Source of the DNA: Sutcliffiella halmapala
Lineage (GTDB): Bacteria; Bacillota; Bacilli; Bacillales; Bacillaceae_I
Direction of reading: 5' to 3'
NCBI RefSeq assembly: GCF_002019665.1
Contig: NZ_KV917375.1
Location: 3,733,445 to 3,797,444 of the forward strand
DNA: 64,000 bases
The position numbers and the translations under genes are program-made. The notes beneath the pieces were generated by a model. The model ran no database searches, was not told the DNA's origin, and saw only the letters and a list, made by a program, of their open reading frames with translations. Below, one piece after another: positions 35,152 to 44,892 of the stretch. The number at the start of each line of letters is the position of its first letter. Positions within the stretch are counted from its first letter, which is position 1.

Positions 35152-36585
35152 ATGGAACTAACTGCAGGACATTGGATGTATTTGATTGGTACGTGCGTGA
35201 TTATTTTTACGATGTTGTTTCGGCAAAATGTGGTGGTACCTGCAATCTTGGTGACGTTTCTTGTTGGATGGATTTATAGCGGATCTTTCTCATTTGGGTT
35301 GCAGACGATATTTAATGCGAGTTTAACTGCGGCTGGGGAACTTTTTAATATCTTTTTGATCATTTCTATTATGACGGCCTTGCTTCATTCATTGAAGTCA
35401 TTAGGTACGGATGAACAGATGATTACACCATTTCAGCGAGTGATGAAGAATGGGTATATATCCTTTTGGGTGATTGTATTTGTCACTTACTCTATCTCCC
35501 TATTCTTTTGGCCAACACCAGCCGTTCCACTAGTTGGTGCATTATTAATCCCAGTTGCAATTAGAGCTGGCCTTCCTCCAATTGGGGCAGCGATTGCAAT
35601 TTCACTAGCTGGTCAAGGTATGGCACTGTCATCCGATTACATCATTCAAATTGCACCATCCTTAACTGCGACAGCAGCTTCAGTAGACGTTGGGACCTTG
35701 GCAGATCGCGCATTTATCTTATCGATTATCACAGGGATAACTGCACTGATACTTGCCTACCTATCCATACGCAAATTAATCTTACGCCCCTCAAGTGAAC
35801 ATCTTCTTAGTTGGAATAAAATCGAGAGTTCGCCCAATGGTGCGAAAGAGGAGACGGAATCAATCCCTACTCAAAGAAGTAAATACAGCACTCTATTTGC
35901 ACTCCTTGTACCAGGAACCTTTCTTATCATTATCGTCTATATGATTCTCGCAAAATTTTCAGATGTACTCCCTTCCTTTGAAGGTGGCTCTGGAGCAGCT
36001 TTGATTGGAGGAGCCTCTGTTATCCTTTTGATTGCAGCTACGTTTTTTAAAGAGGCCCGCTCCTCTCTTACAAATGTTAGCAACCATCTTGTCAAAGGAT
36101 TTGTATTTGCCTTTAAAGCGATGGGACCAGTTATTCCAATTGCCGGATTCTTCTTTATCGGCAGTGGAGAATTAGCGGCGAGTATACTAGGCAGCACTAG
36201 TGTGGAAGAAACACCATCTTTCTTATTTGATTTGATTCTCGCTGGTCAATCTTATATTCCAGAGAGTTCGTTTATTGCAGGGTTTGGAATTCTGTTAATT
36301 GGAATGATCACTGGGCTAGATGGATCTGGTTTTTCCGGCCTTCCTTTAGTTGGAGCATTATCTGGTGCTCTGGGTCAAAGCGTCGGTGTAGATCCTGCAA
36401 CACTTGGAGCAATTGGACAAATGGGAGCTATCTGGGTTGGTGGAGGAACACTAATCGCCTGGTCTTCCCTAGTAGCAGTAGCTGGTTTTGCAAAGGTCCC
36501 AGTTATGGAACTCGTCCGACGAAGCTTTATCCCCGTCGTCGTTGGGCTCATAATAGCAACCATTATTGGATTGTGGATTTTTTAG
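35152..36585 (+). CDS. Multi-spanning permease of unknown substrate
   Basis: A 477-residue protein with about 12 hydrophobic helices and glycine-rich re-entrant-like stretches (SLAGQGMALSSDYIIQ, GMITGLDGSGFSGLPLVGAL, GAIGQMGAIWVGGGTLIAW). The layout of two halves with a mid cytoplasmic loop (residues 215-245) is that of ion-transporter superfamily carriers for organic anions. I do not recognise the exact family and assign no substrate. AGAAAGGAG precedes ATG. Single gene, closed by a GTGCCTG-type hairpin. Confidence 0.7.
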   Translation: MELTAGHWMYLIGTCVIIFTMLFRQNVVVPAILVTFLVGWIYSGSFSFGLQTIFNASLTAAGELFNIFLIISIMTALLHSLKSLGTDEQMITPFQRVMKNGYISFWVIVFVTYSISLFFWPTPAVPLVGALLIPVAIRAGLPPIGAAIAISLAGQGMALSSDYIIQIAPSLTATAASVDVGTLADRAFILSIITGITALILAYLSIRKLILRPSSEHLLSWNKIESSPNGAKEETESIPTQRSKYSTLFALLVPGTFLIIIVYMILAKFSDVLPSFEGGSGAALIGGASVILLIAATFFKEARSSLTNVSNHLVKGFVFAFKAMGPVIPIAGFFFIGSGELAASILGSTSVEETPSFLFDLILAGQSYIPESSFIAGFGILLIGMITGLDGSGFSGLPLVGALSGALGQSVGVDPATLGAIGQMGAIWVGGGTLIAWSSLVAVAGFAKVPVMELVRRSFIPVVVGLIIATIIGLWIF

Positions 36586-36600
36586 TAATTTTTTACATTT

Positions 36601-36637
36601 GGTGCCTGGCCCCACTTTTGGGAGCAGGCACCTTTTT
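36601..36637 (+). terminator. Terminator of the permease gene (GTGCCTG family)
   Basis: GGTGCCTG / CAGGCACC arms with inner GGCCCC/GGGAG, then TTTTT; 15 bp after the stop codon. Confidence 0.85.
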
Positions 36638-36734
36638 GAATTTTTTTACATATTACAATACGCTAAATGGGAGGATAAGGAGTAATTGAGGAAGCGGGAT
36701 TTTTTTAGTTTAGGTAAGGTGGCGAATTCGTAGG

Positions 36735-36971
36735 ATGATTACTCGTGCAACAATTATTTTATTTATTTTTACCTTCTTATTAATTGTAGGGATTGATTTA
36801 TTGTTAAGGAGTCTTAATTATCAGGCTGTAATTCGTGAATTATTTGATTTTAGAAACAATCCGGGTGTCCTATATTGTTATTTAATGTTAATAATTGCCC
36901 TAATTTATTCTGTAATAGCAGATTTGCGAATTAAAAAAAGACACCTATTTAAAAAAAGGGTAAAACAATGA
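36735..36971 (+). CDS. Small two-helix membrane protein, putative germination D subunit
   Basis: A 78-residue protein with two membrane helices (residues 6-24 and 44-62) and a Lys/Arg-rich tail. Its stop overlaps the GerB start (ATGA), so it is the first gene of the germination operon. Small two-helix D proteins encoded with gerA-type operons are known in Bacillus and alter germination rate. The call rests on size, topology and position; there is no sequence motif to confirm it. Confidence 0.65.
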   Translation: MITRATIILFIFTFLLIVGIDLLLRSLNYQAVIRELFDFRNNPGVLYCYLMLIIALIYSVIADLRIKKRHLFKKRVKQ

Positions 36972-38095
36972 AAATTAAATTAGAACAAATTTCTTTACAA
37001 CAGTTCATTTTACTATTTATATTTTTTGAAATTGGGACATCCATTGTTATAGCGATTGCAACAGAAGCAAAACAAGATGCTTGGATTGCTGTCATTATTG
37101 CCACAGTAGTTGGGTTAGTTTTAATGTGTATATACTATAAATCATTCAAGCTAAAACAAGGTACTCTATATGAGTTACTTTCTCATAGTTTCGGTAGGCA
37201 CCTCTCTAAACTATTGAAATATGCCTATATCGTTTATTTTTTGTACTGCTCCTGCCGTGTCTTGCGTGATTTCAATGAACTCTTAGTTTCAGCGGTTCTA
37301 CCGAATACACCAATAGAGTTTACTTCTTTTTTATTTATGGCAGTTGTAGTTTATATTATCTACTTTGGATTAGAGGTCTTTTCAAGAACAACAACCATTT
37401 TTGCACCGTATATGTTTTTGTTTCTTGCTACAATAACGCTTTTTCTTTGGGTTAATGGAAGTATTGATTTATCCCATTTAAAGCCTGTTCTAGCTGATGG
37501 AATGGGACCGGTTTATCGTTCGCTTTTTCCAGAGTTGCTAACCTTCCCATTTGGCGAACTAATTGTGTTTACAGTGATTTTTCCACAAGTAAAGAACATT
37601 AGTAAAAGTATTAAACCACTCTTACTAGCGATCTTAATCTCTGGAATCATCATCCTCTTCTATTTAATTCTTAATATTTCTGTCATAGGTCCAACAAGCT
37701 ATGCAAGAACAACTTTTCCATTATTAAGCACTGCACGGGAAATATCAATCGCAAACTTTCTCGAAAGACTTGATGCCTTAGTCGTATTTATTGTGATGTT
37801 AGGAGTGTTTGTGAAGGTTTCCATTTATTTTTATTGTGCACTCAAGGGACTTGAATCTATTTACAAGCTACCCTATCGCTATTTTGCCTTTCCAATGGGT
37901 ATGCTGACAGCTACGTTTTCAGTTGTCATCGCATACAGCTTTAATGAGCACATTATTGAGGGATTAGAGATTGTACCACTATATCTTCATATTCCGTTCC
38001 AATACATCCTACCTTTCTTAGTTTTCATAATCTTGCTAATCAAATCGAAGAAAGGAGCTACATCGAATCTTGAGAAGAAAAACTACAACACTTAA
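36968..38095 (+). CDS. Germinant receptor B subunit (GerB family permease)
   Basis: A 375-residue protein with ten membrane helices, an amino-acid/polyamine permease-like fold. The opening KIKLEQISLQQFILLFIFFE and the stretch ELLTFPFGELIVFTVIFP are typical of GerAB/GerKB proteins, which bind the germinant in the spore inner membrane. It overlaps the D-like gene by 4 bp and the A subunit by 26 bp. Made in the forespore in known cases. The germinant cannot be read from sequence. Confidence 0.9.
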   Translation: MKIKLEQISLQQFILLFIFFEIGTSIVIAIATEAKQDAWIAVIIATVVGLVLMCIYYKSFKLKQGTLYELLSHSFGRHLSKLLKYAYIVYFLYCSCRVLRDFNELLVSAVLPNTPIEFTSFLFMAVVVYIIYFGLEVFSRTTTIFAPYMFLFLATITLFLWVNGSIDLSHLKPVLADGMGPVYRSLFPELLTFPFGELIVFTVIFPQVKNISKSIKPLLLAILISGIIILFYLILNISVIGPTSYARTTFPLLSTAREISIANFLERLDALVVFIVMLGVFVKVSIYFYCALKGLESIYKLPYRYFAFPMGMLTATFSVVIAYSFNEHIIEGLEIVPLYLHIPFQYILPFLVFIILLIKSKKGATSNLEKKNYNT

Positions 38096-39638
38096 GAACT
38101 TATTAGAAAAAAAGAACAAGCCGGACAAACTCCCGACAAGTAAAGATGAGGCAATTAATTTTTATGCAAATAGTGACAAGATAATAGAACTGTTAAATCA
38201 TTCGAGTGACCTAATAGTAGAAGATATATTTATTGGTAACTTACAAGCAAAACTCTTTTATTTAGAAACAATCTGCGACACACAAATGATTGTCGATCAA
38301 ATACAAGAACCCCTTTTAAACCTTTCTCCAGATAAGGAAGAAGGTTTCATAACAGATAGTAAAAGAGAACTAACGAAACTTTTCTCAGGATCTAAGCTTT
38401 CCTTTTCAGAGGAATGGCTAGAAGCAAGTAGAAAACTGGTAAAAGGATATGCCCTTTTAGTTATTAAAGAAGCCTCTAACCTTTGTTTAATCCATGTAAA
38501 AGGAGTATCTACCAGAAGCATTAATGAACCTACCACTCAAACCATCATAAGAGGACCTAAGGACGGATTCGTTGAAGATATTTCCATTAATTTAGGAATA
38601 ATAAGGAATCGAATTACGAACCCTAATTTATGTTTTCGAGATTATTATATAGGGGAAGACACGCAAACAAGAATAGCTGTTGGATATATAAGTAATATTG
38701 TGAACGATAAGTTAATAAAAGAAGTGACAGAAAGGATTGAAAAGATTCAAACCTTTGCAATCTTTGAGTCAGCCAATATTGAAGAAATGATTGAAGATAA
38801 AACCTATACACCTTTCCCTCTGATTTATAATTCTGAGCGACCTGATTCCGTCGCTTCTCATTTAGTTACTGGGAAAATAGCCATTTTTGTAGATGGGACT
38901 CCCTTTGTTTTAACAGCTCCTGCAACTTTCAATGACTTTTTTGCAGTCTCAGAAGATTATTATCAGCCATTTATTATGGGAAGCTTCTTACGGATAATCC
39001 GTTACTTTTCATTTATCATATCTTTGCTACTTCCGTCTTTCTATGTAGCGATTATTACATACCACCATGAGATGATTCCAACAACTCTTATCACTACGAT
39101 TATCTCGCAAAGAGAAGGCATTCCATTTCCCGCTGTGGTTGAGGCGCTCATTATGGAAATCACGTTTGAAATATTAAGGGAAGCAGGTATCCGCATGCCA
39201 AGAGCTGTTGGACAAACCGTTTCCATTGTGGGTGGTCTTGTTATTGGCCAAGCAGCAGTTGAAGCAGGAGTTGTTTCTAATTTTATGGTCATCATTGTAG
39301 CCTTAACAGCAATAGCTAGTTTTGTTTCACCAGTTTATAACTTTGCTATTTCCACAAGGCTTCTTAGGTTTATCTTTATAATTCTCGGAGGTTCTTTAGG
39401 ATTTTTCGGAGTAATGATAGGTCTTATCATGATGATTGGACATTTGAACAGCCTTAGATCCTTTGGGGCACCTTATGTTACACCAGTGTCACCTTTTAAG
39501 TGGAGTGATCAAGAAGATATTTTTGTAAGACTTCCTTATTACATGATGAAATCAAGACCTAGCTATCTGAAGACAAAGAAACCAATAAAGCAAGAGGCAG
39601 ATAATTCACCAACACCTCCAACTTCAGAGGATGATTAA
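38070..39638 (+). CDS. Germinant receptor A subunit (GerA family)
   Basis: A 522-residue protein. Residues 1-270 are the two-part soluble N-terminal domain; residues about 280-470 carry five membrane helices. Family motifs: PFPLIYNSERPDSVASHL, GKIAIFVDGTPFVL, EITFEILREAGIRMPRAVG and GGLVIGQAAVEAG. TTG start within the end of the B gene, AAAGGAGC 11 nt upstream. A subunits form the pentameric ion channel of the receptor. The Pro/Ser-rich tail is short. Confidence 0.92.
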   Translation: MRRKTTTLKNLLEKKNKPDKLPTSKDEAINFYANSDKIIELLNHSSDLIVEDIFIGNLQAKLFYLETICDTQMIVDQIQEPLLNLSPDKEEGFITDSKRELTKLFSGSKLSFSEEWLEASRKLVKGYALLVIKEASNLCLIHVKGVSTRSINEPTTQTIIRGPKDGFVEDISINLGIIRNRITNPNLCFRDYYIGEDTQTRIAVGYISNIVNDKLIKEVTERIEKIQTFAIFESANIEEMIEDKTYTPFPLIYNSERPDSVASHLVTGKIAIFVDGTPFVLTAPATFNDFFAVSEDYYQPFIMGSFLRIIRYFSFIISLLLPSFYVAIITYHHEMIPTTLITTIISQREGIPFPAVVEALIMEITFEILREAGIRMPRAVGQTVSIVGGLVIGQAAVEAGVVSNFMVIIVALTAIASFVSPVYNFAISTRLLRFIFIILGGSLGFFGVMIGLIMMIGHLNSLRSFGAPYVTPVSPFKWSDQEDIFVRLPYYMMKSRPSYLKTKKPIKQEADNSPTPPTSEDD

Positions 39639-39639
39639 T

Positions 39640-40836
39640 ATGAATATAGTAAAAGTAACTCATCTATTCCTTCTGCTAACTTTACTTACTGGCTGCTGGG
39701 ACTTGCAAGAAGTAAATGAGATTTCTATTGTATCTGGTTTAGCAATCGATAAAGGAAGTGAATCTAGATATAGACTGACAGTAGAATTGTTTAATCCAAG
39801 TGAAATGGGCTCAGAAAATGCTTCGGGACATACCGCAAGTATCGTATTAGGTATTGAAGGGGACTCCCTTGGAGAATTGACTCATAAAATTAACACGGTC
39901 ATTTCAAGAAAACCAATTTATTCTCACATGAAGACCGTTATCATTAGCGAAGAAATAGCACAAGCGGGAATTGAAGAAATATTCGACATTATGGACCGCC
40001 ATAGAGAAATTCGGAATGATTTTAATATTCTTGTTGTGGAAGCCCCAAATCTTGCAGCAGATGCATTAAGAATCACCTATCCATTACAAAAAGTATCTAC
40101 ACAAAAAATCAATTCCCAAGCAGAAACCTTCCAAAATGAGTGGGGTGGCGATCCTGGAATAAGATTAATGGATTTAGTCGACGCCATTGTCTCACCTGGT
40201 AGAGAACCAACAACTTCTGTCATAAAAATTATTGGAGGAGTTCAACAGGGGTCTACTGTTGAGAATAACCAAGCTACAACACCTCTTACCTATATCGAAA
40301 TGGTCGGAAACAGTGTATTTAAAGACAATAAATTAATAGGAAAAATGTCCTTAGTAAATACGCGGAGTTACTTACTAACGCAAAATAATCTAAATCGAAC
40401 TTCTATCGCAATAACTTGTAGTGAAAACAAGACAGTGGACATCCGTATTAAACGAATGAAAGCCAATACAACAGTTAAAATGATCGGTGGTGTTCCTAAG
40501 ATTCAAATAAACATAAGTGGAGAAGGTACCCTTGAAGGTTCACAATGTCGCGACTCGATTGCTTCCTTTAAAGTAACCGACGAATATGAGAAGAAATCTG
40601 CAAAACTAATTGCAGATGAGGTCTTCCAAACCATCAACCTTGCCCAAAAAAAATACGGAAGTGACATTTTTGGCTTTGGAGAAACCCTATACAAAAGCAC
40701 ACCCTCTGAATTCAATAAAGTAAAAGACAACTGGAATGAAGTATTTTCAGAAGCCCAAGTCGAAGTGGATGCAACAATCAAAATTAGACGAAGTGGGTTG
40801 CGGATTGATTCTTATTTGAATGAATTAAATGAATAA
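39640..40836 (+). CDS. Germinant receptor C subunit (GerC-family lipoprotein)
   Basis: A 398-residue lipoprotein with lipobox LLTGC (Cys19) followed by the family-typical WDLQEVNEISIVSGLAIDK. It continues through the three GerC domains (VISRKPIYSHMKTVIISEE, DFNILVVEAP). Start taken at ATG 39640, one base after the A stop, with GAGG 9 nt upstream; the in-frame ATG at 39631 lies inside the A gene. Attached to the outer face of the spore inner membrane. Operon order D-B-A-C differs from the classical A-B-C. Confidence 0.92.
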   Translation: MNIVKVTHLFLLLTLLTGCWDLQEVNEISIVSGLAIDKGSESRYRLTVELFNPSEMGSENASGHTASIVLGIEGDSLGELTHKINTVISRKPIYSHMKTVIISEEIAQAGIEEIFDIMDRHREIRNDFNILVVEAPNLAADALRITYPLQKVSTQKINSQAETFQNEWGGDPGIRLMDLVDAIVSPGREPTTSVIKIIGGVQQGSTVENNQATTPLTYIEMVGNSVFKDNKLIGKMSLVNTRSYLLTQNNLNRTSIAITCSENKTVDIRIKRMKANTTVKMIGGVPKIQINISGEGTLEGSQCRDSIASFKVTDEYEKKSAKLIADEVFQTINLAQKKYGSDIFGFGETLYKSTPSEFNKVKDNWNEVFSEAQVEVDATIKIRRSGLRIDSYLNELNE

Positions 40837-40849
40837 TTGTACCAATGAT

Positions 40850-40904
40850 GGTGCCTGTCCCCGCTGCGTTAATAGTGAAAGGAGCAAGGAAAGGCACTAT
40901 TTTT
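40850..40904. repeat. Degenerate GTGCCTG-type palindrome after the ger operon
   Basis: GGTGCCTGTCCCC begins the left arm, and AAGGCAC followed by TATTTTT forms the right arm; the inner part no longer pairs well. Possibly a worn terminator copy. Confidence 0.45.
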
Positions 40905-40995
40905 CATGTCGTATTTCAAAAAAAAAATTGTTAAAACTATTTCACCAACTATTTTGTCTTATACTAAAGAGAGATTTTTGAGCAGGGGGAAAGAC

Positions 40996-41529
40996 ATGGA
41001 GATGGAGGAGCTTATTAAAAAAGCCCAAAGAGGCGATGAAGATGCCTTTACTGAAATTATTTATACGTATAAAAACCTAATGTATCATGTTGCCTTTACC
41101 TATTTTCACAATGAACATGATGCACTAGAGGCAATTCAAGAGACTACTTATCGAGCTTACAGTTCCATAAGAAAACTCAAGGATCCTGCTGCAGCCAAGT
41201 CGTGGCTGTTAAGAATTTTATCGAATTATTGTTTGAATGAGCTTCGAAAAAAGAAGCGGTTTGTACAAGGCGGCTTGCCTTTACAACTAGAGGAGCCACT
41301 TTTCGAAAAAATCGATCTCAGTGATAGCATTTTCTTAAAAGAAACAATTATGAAATTGAAGAAAAATCTACAGCAAGTTATTTTTCTAAAATATTTCCAG
41401 GGATTCACCACAAAAGAAATTGCTGAAATCCTAGATAAACCCGAAAGTACCATTAAAACTTGGATATACAAAGCCTTAAAACAATTACGCCTACAAATGG
41501 AGAGAGAAGGTATTGCTGATGGACGATAA
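40996..41529 (+). CDS. ECF sigma factor
   Basis: A 177-residue extracytoplasmic-function sigma factor: region 2 (EDAFTEIIYTYKNLMYHVAF, DALEAIQETTYRAY, SWLLRILSNYCLNELR) and region 4 (VIFLKYFQGFTTKEIAEIL, ESTIKTWIYKALKQLR). Start at ATG 40996 after AGGGGGAAAG; the longer frame includes the promoter. An AAAAC ... TGTCTTA arrangement at about 40930-40960 might be an autoregulated promoter but is weak. It overlaps the start of a DUF4179 partner, the usual anti-sigma arrangement. Target genes unknown. Confidence 0.88.
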   Translation: MEMEELIKKAQRGDEDAFTEIIYTYKNLMYHVAFTYFHNEHDALEAIQETTYRAYSSIRKLKDPAAAKSWLLRILSNYCLNELRKKKRFVQGGLPLQLEEPLFEKIDLSDSIFLKETIMKLKKNLQQVIFLKYFQGFTTKEIAEILDKPESTIKTWIYKALKQLRLQMEREGIADGR

Positions 41530-42839
41530 GAAAATTCAGATACCTGAATCAATTGACCAGTATATTCAACAAGGGATTCATAAAGGAAAGCGCATCAAAA
41601 AGATAAAAAAGAGATCGATTGTGAGCATTCTAAGTTCCATCGCTCTAATCTTTTTATTTATAACAAGCGTTCGCGTCTCACCTGCCTTCGCCAACACAGT
41701 AAAAACGCTGCCTGGAATGGAGGCAATTGTAGACATGATTCAAGGAGACCAAGGATTAGAGGATGCTCTTTCAAATGACTTTATTCATGAGGTGCATGTA
41801 GAAGAGACGCTTGAGGGCATCACTTTCTCAGTTGATCAAATCATTGTCGATCAAGCAAGGATGATCATTTTCTACTCTCTTAAAACAACAGGTAAACAAA
41901 AGTATTTACGTTTAACCAATCTGAACTTGCTTAACCATAATGATAATCAAATTAAAGCGGTTATTGAATACTCTGATCCTAATGAAAATGTCAATCTTCA
42001 AGAGGTAGACAAAATGAACGGGAAAATAGTTGTCACCTTTGGCGATGATGAAGAGGTTCCTGAGAAATTAATCTTACAAACACAGCTTGAGCTTAATGAT
42101 TCTGAAACAGCTTCCTACGACGAAGGTAGATTACTTGATTCAAAGTGGAATCTTGAAATACCAATCAAAAAAGAATGGTATGAAAAAACACGTGAGATTA
42201 TTAATATTGATGAGACAGTGGAAATAAAAAATCAAAAGTTCTATGTGGAAAAAGTCGTTATCGACCCAACACTCATCGCGCTAGATATCAAGTTTTCTGC
42301 AGAAAATGAGATGCAGCGACTTAAAGCTAGTAGATGATCGAGGCGATGTGTGGGAACCTATCCAAAGTGGCACAATTAGTATGGGTTCAGGTGATGATTA
42401 CACTCTTTTCTTCCAGAGTAATTATTTCCGCAAGCCTAAAGAACTTTACTTAGTGGGTAATTCTGTCCGAGCGATTCACAAAAATGAACAAGAAGTTGTA
42501 ATCGACCTACAAAAAGACCAATTAACTAAGGCTCCAAATGATGGAAGAATTCAATTAGAACAAGTGCTCCGCGAAGGTGACAATATACAATTTGATTTTT
42601 TAATCCAGATGGCAGAACGAGATAGAGATCATCTTTATGAAATCTTCGATACCGACCCTGTCAACTTAAATCAGGATGAAAATCGAGCTCAAGTTGGAAT
42701 GGCTCGTTCGGATGAAGAGACACCCATCATTAGGATATTCTATACAATAAAATATCCAACAAATATGAAAGAGCTCAAACTAAAAATCACTGACTATCCA
42801 CACCGAATTGCAGAGCCCTTCAAAGTTAAAATTAAATAG
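41519..42839 (+). pseudogene. DUF4179 membrane anti-sigma-like protein, frameshifted
   Basis: Two overlapping frames together make a typical DUF4179 protein of about 440 residues. Frame 1 (41519-42337) starts at ATG inside the sigma gene end (AGAAGG upstream). It has a cytoplasmic KRIKKIKKR segment, one membrane helix (IVSILSSIALIFLFI) and the DUF4179 domain. Frame 2 (from 42306 to 42839) continues the domain as LKLVDDRGDVWEPIQSG. The step is +1 near 42306-42330: one extra base, a sequencing error, or less likely a frameshift site. If real, the protein loses its C-terminal third but keeps the membrane and sigma-binding part. Confidence 0.75.
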
Positions 42840-42845
42840 CGAGGA

Positions 42846-42893
42846 GCTTGCCCCCACCGTTTTACTCTATTACCGCAGTGGGGGTCAGGCACC
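42846..42893. terminator. Convergent terminator (GTGCCTGAC family, partly decayed)
   Basis: CCCCCAC / GTGGGGG pair around a 20-nt loop; the right flank reads TCAGGCACC as in other family members, the left flank has lost the match. Confidence 0.7.
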
Positions 42894-42897
42894 TATT

Positions 42898-43863
42898 TCA
42901 ATATAAATGACAGGCAACATAGTGATTCCTTTCAACTTCTTTCCATGATGGTTCCTCTTGTGTACAGATGTCCATGGCCTTTGGGCATCGTGAAGAAAAT
43001 CTACAGCCAACTGGTATGTTTGTTGGACTAGGAACATCTCCCTTTAAAATGATTCTTTCCCGTAGACGTTCTAGGTTTGGGTCTGGTAGAGGGATTGCTG
43101 ATAAAAGTGCTTCGGTATAGGGATGAAGTGGTCTTTCATATAAGCTTTCGCTTTCAGCCAATTCCACCATTTTGCCTAAATACATAACTGCGATTCTGTC
43201 GCTAATATGCTTTACCATGGATAGATCATGAGCTATGAATAAATAGGTTAACCCTTTCTCTTCTTGAAGTTGCTTTAATAGATTGACAATTTGCGCCTGA
43301 ATGGATACATCAAGTGCAGCAATTGGTTCGTCTGCAACAATAAACTGCGGATTAACAGATAGTGCGCGCGCTATCCCAATACGCTGTCTTTGTCCCCCAC
43401 TAAATTCATGTGGATAACGATCCGCATGTTTATGACTTAAGCCAACTTGCTCTAGTAGGTCTGTTACTCGTTTTCTTCGATCTTCTTTCCCCATATCTGG
43501 TTGATGTATCAACAATCCTTCTGAGATAATCTCCTCTACTGTTAGCCTTGGGTTTAAAGAAGAGTAAGGATCTTGAAAGATCATTTGCATCTTTTTTCTA
43601 TTTTGTTTCACATTAGCTTTCGACATCTTAGCATGGAGATTTTCATTTTCATAGAGAATTTGACCTTTAGTGGGAGAATAGAGTTGAACCATGGTACGAC
43701 CAACAGTCGATTTACCACAGCCTGATTCACCAACAAGACCAAGTGTCTCACCTTTATAGATAGAAAAATTCAATCCATCAATCGCCCGTAATACACTGCT
43801 TTTTCCAACTTTAAAATGCTTCTCTAGATCTTTCACTTCAATTAAAACCTCTTGGTTACTCAT
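42898..43863 (-). CDS. oppF: Oligopeptide ABC transporter ATPase OppF
   Basis: A 321-residue ATPase. Walker [21 protein letters not shown], signature [10 protein letters not shown], Walker B FIVADEPIAALD, then the oligopeptide-type C-terminal extension with Cys residues (VGCRFSSRCPKAMDICTQEEP), which in this family can hold an iron-sulfur or regulatory site. It shares its ATG with the oppD stop region (1-bp overlap at 43863). Last gene of the opp cluster. Confidence 0.92.
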   Translation of the reverse strand: MSNQEVLIEVKDLEKHFKVGKSSVLRAIDGLNFSIYKGETLGLVGESGCGKSTVGRTMVQLYSPTKGQILYENENLHAKMSKANVKQNRKKMQMIFQDPYSSLNPRLTVEEIISEGLLIHQPDMGKEDRRKRVTDLLEQVGLSHKHADRYPHEFSGGQRQRIGIARALSVNPQFIVADEPIAALDVSIQAQIVNLLKQLQEEKGLTYLFIAHDLSMVKHISDRIAVMYLGKMVELAESESLYERPLHPYTEALLSAIPLPDPNLERLRERIILKGDVPSPTNIPVGCRFSSRCPKAMDICTQEEPSWKEVERNHYVACHLY

Positions 43864-44882
43864 TAACTTTTCCCTCCTACAAGTTCAAGGGCCATATTTT
43901 CAGGTGTTCTTTGATCTTGGAGCCAACATGCTACTGTATGATTATCAGATAAGGTAGTTTGTTTAGGTGAAAAATAATGACATACTTTCATTGTGTATGG
44001 GCATCTTGCAGCAAAAGGACATCCAGTTCCAAGATGAGCCAAATCAGGAGGAGTACCCGGTATCGGAATTAACGCGTCAGTTTTAGCAGCATGAAGCTTT
44101 GGCATTGATTTTATCAATCCTAATGTGTATGGATGTTGCGAGTGATAAAAAATCTCATCAACTGTACCCATTTCTACTATTTCTCCCGCGTACATTACCG
44201 CTACACGGTCTGCCATATTTGCTACAACCCCCAAGTCATGGGTAATCAAGATTATAGCCGTTCCAGTCTTTTGTTGTAGGTCTCTCATTAAATCCAATAT
44301 TTGTGCCTGAATCGTCACATCAAGAGCTGTTGTAGGTTCGTCTGCTATTAGTACTTTTGGGTTACATGCTAATGCCATGGCAATCACAACACGCTGCCTC
44401 ATCCCTCCAGAAAACTGGTGAGGATAAGCATCTATCCGACCCTCTGGATTAGGAATTCCAACTAATCTAAGCATTTCAATGGCTCTCTGCTTTGCTTCCT
44501 TTTTTGTTATATTATGATGCTTCTTTAACCCTTCCATTATCTGTTTTCCAATTTTCATCGTCGGATTCAGAGAAGTCATTGGATCCTGAAACACCATGGA
44601 AATTTCAGAACCACGAATCGCTTGCATCTCTCGAACCGATAAATTTAATAGATTCTTATCTTCATAGAGAATTTCACCTTGAGTTATCTTTGTATTATGC
44701 TTTGGTAATAGGCGCATAATCGTTTTAGCTGTAACAGATTTCCCAGAACCTGATTCCCCTACAATGGCTAGAGTCTCTCCTTTATATAGGGAGAACCCAA
44801 CACCTCTGACAGCCTGTACCTCACTTTTATGTGTATGAAAGGATACTTGTAAGTTGCTTACTGTTAAGATTGGCTTTGTCAT
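43863..44882 (-). CDS. oppD: Oligopeptide ABC transporter ATPase OppD
   Basis: A 339-residue ATPase with Walker [25 protein letters not shown], signature [10 protein letters not shown], Walker [13 protein letters not shown] and the C-terminal extension [19 protein letters not shown]. It pairs with OppF to drive peptide import. It lies 10 bp after oppC and is translationally coupled to oppF. Confidence 0.92.
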   Translation of the reverse strand: MTKPILTVSNLQVSFHTHKSEVQAVRGVGFSLYKGETLAIVGESGSGKSVTAKTIMRLLPKHNTKITQGEILYEDKNLLNLSVREMQAIRGSEISMVFQDPMTSLNPTMKIGKQIMEGLKKHHNITKKEAKQRAIEMLRLVGIPNPEGRIDAYPHQFSGGMRQRVVIAMALACNPKVLIADEPTTALDVTIQAQILDLMRDLQQKTGTAIILITHDLGVVANMADRVAVMYAGEIVEMGTVDEIFYHSQHPYTLGLIKSMPKLHAAKTDALIPIPGTPPDLAHLGTGCPFAARCPYTMKVCHYFSPKQTTLSDNHTVACWLQDQRTPENMALELVGGKS

Positions 44883-44892
44883 ATTGTCCTCC

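Noticed and set aside
42306-42337. Programmed frameshift joining the two DUF4179 frames
   Set aside because: No clear slippery heptamer, stimulatory stem or internal Shine-Dalgarno was seen; a simple one-base insertion or sequence error is the more likely cause.
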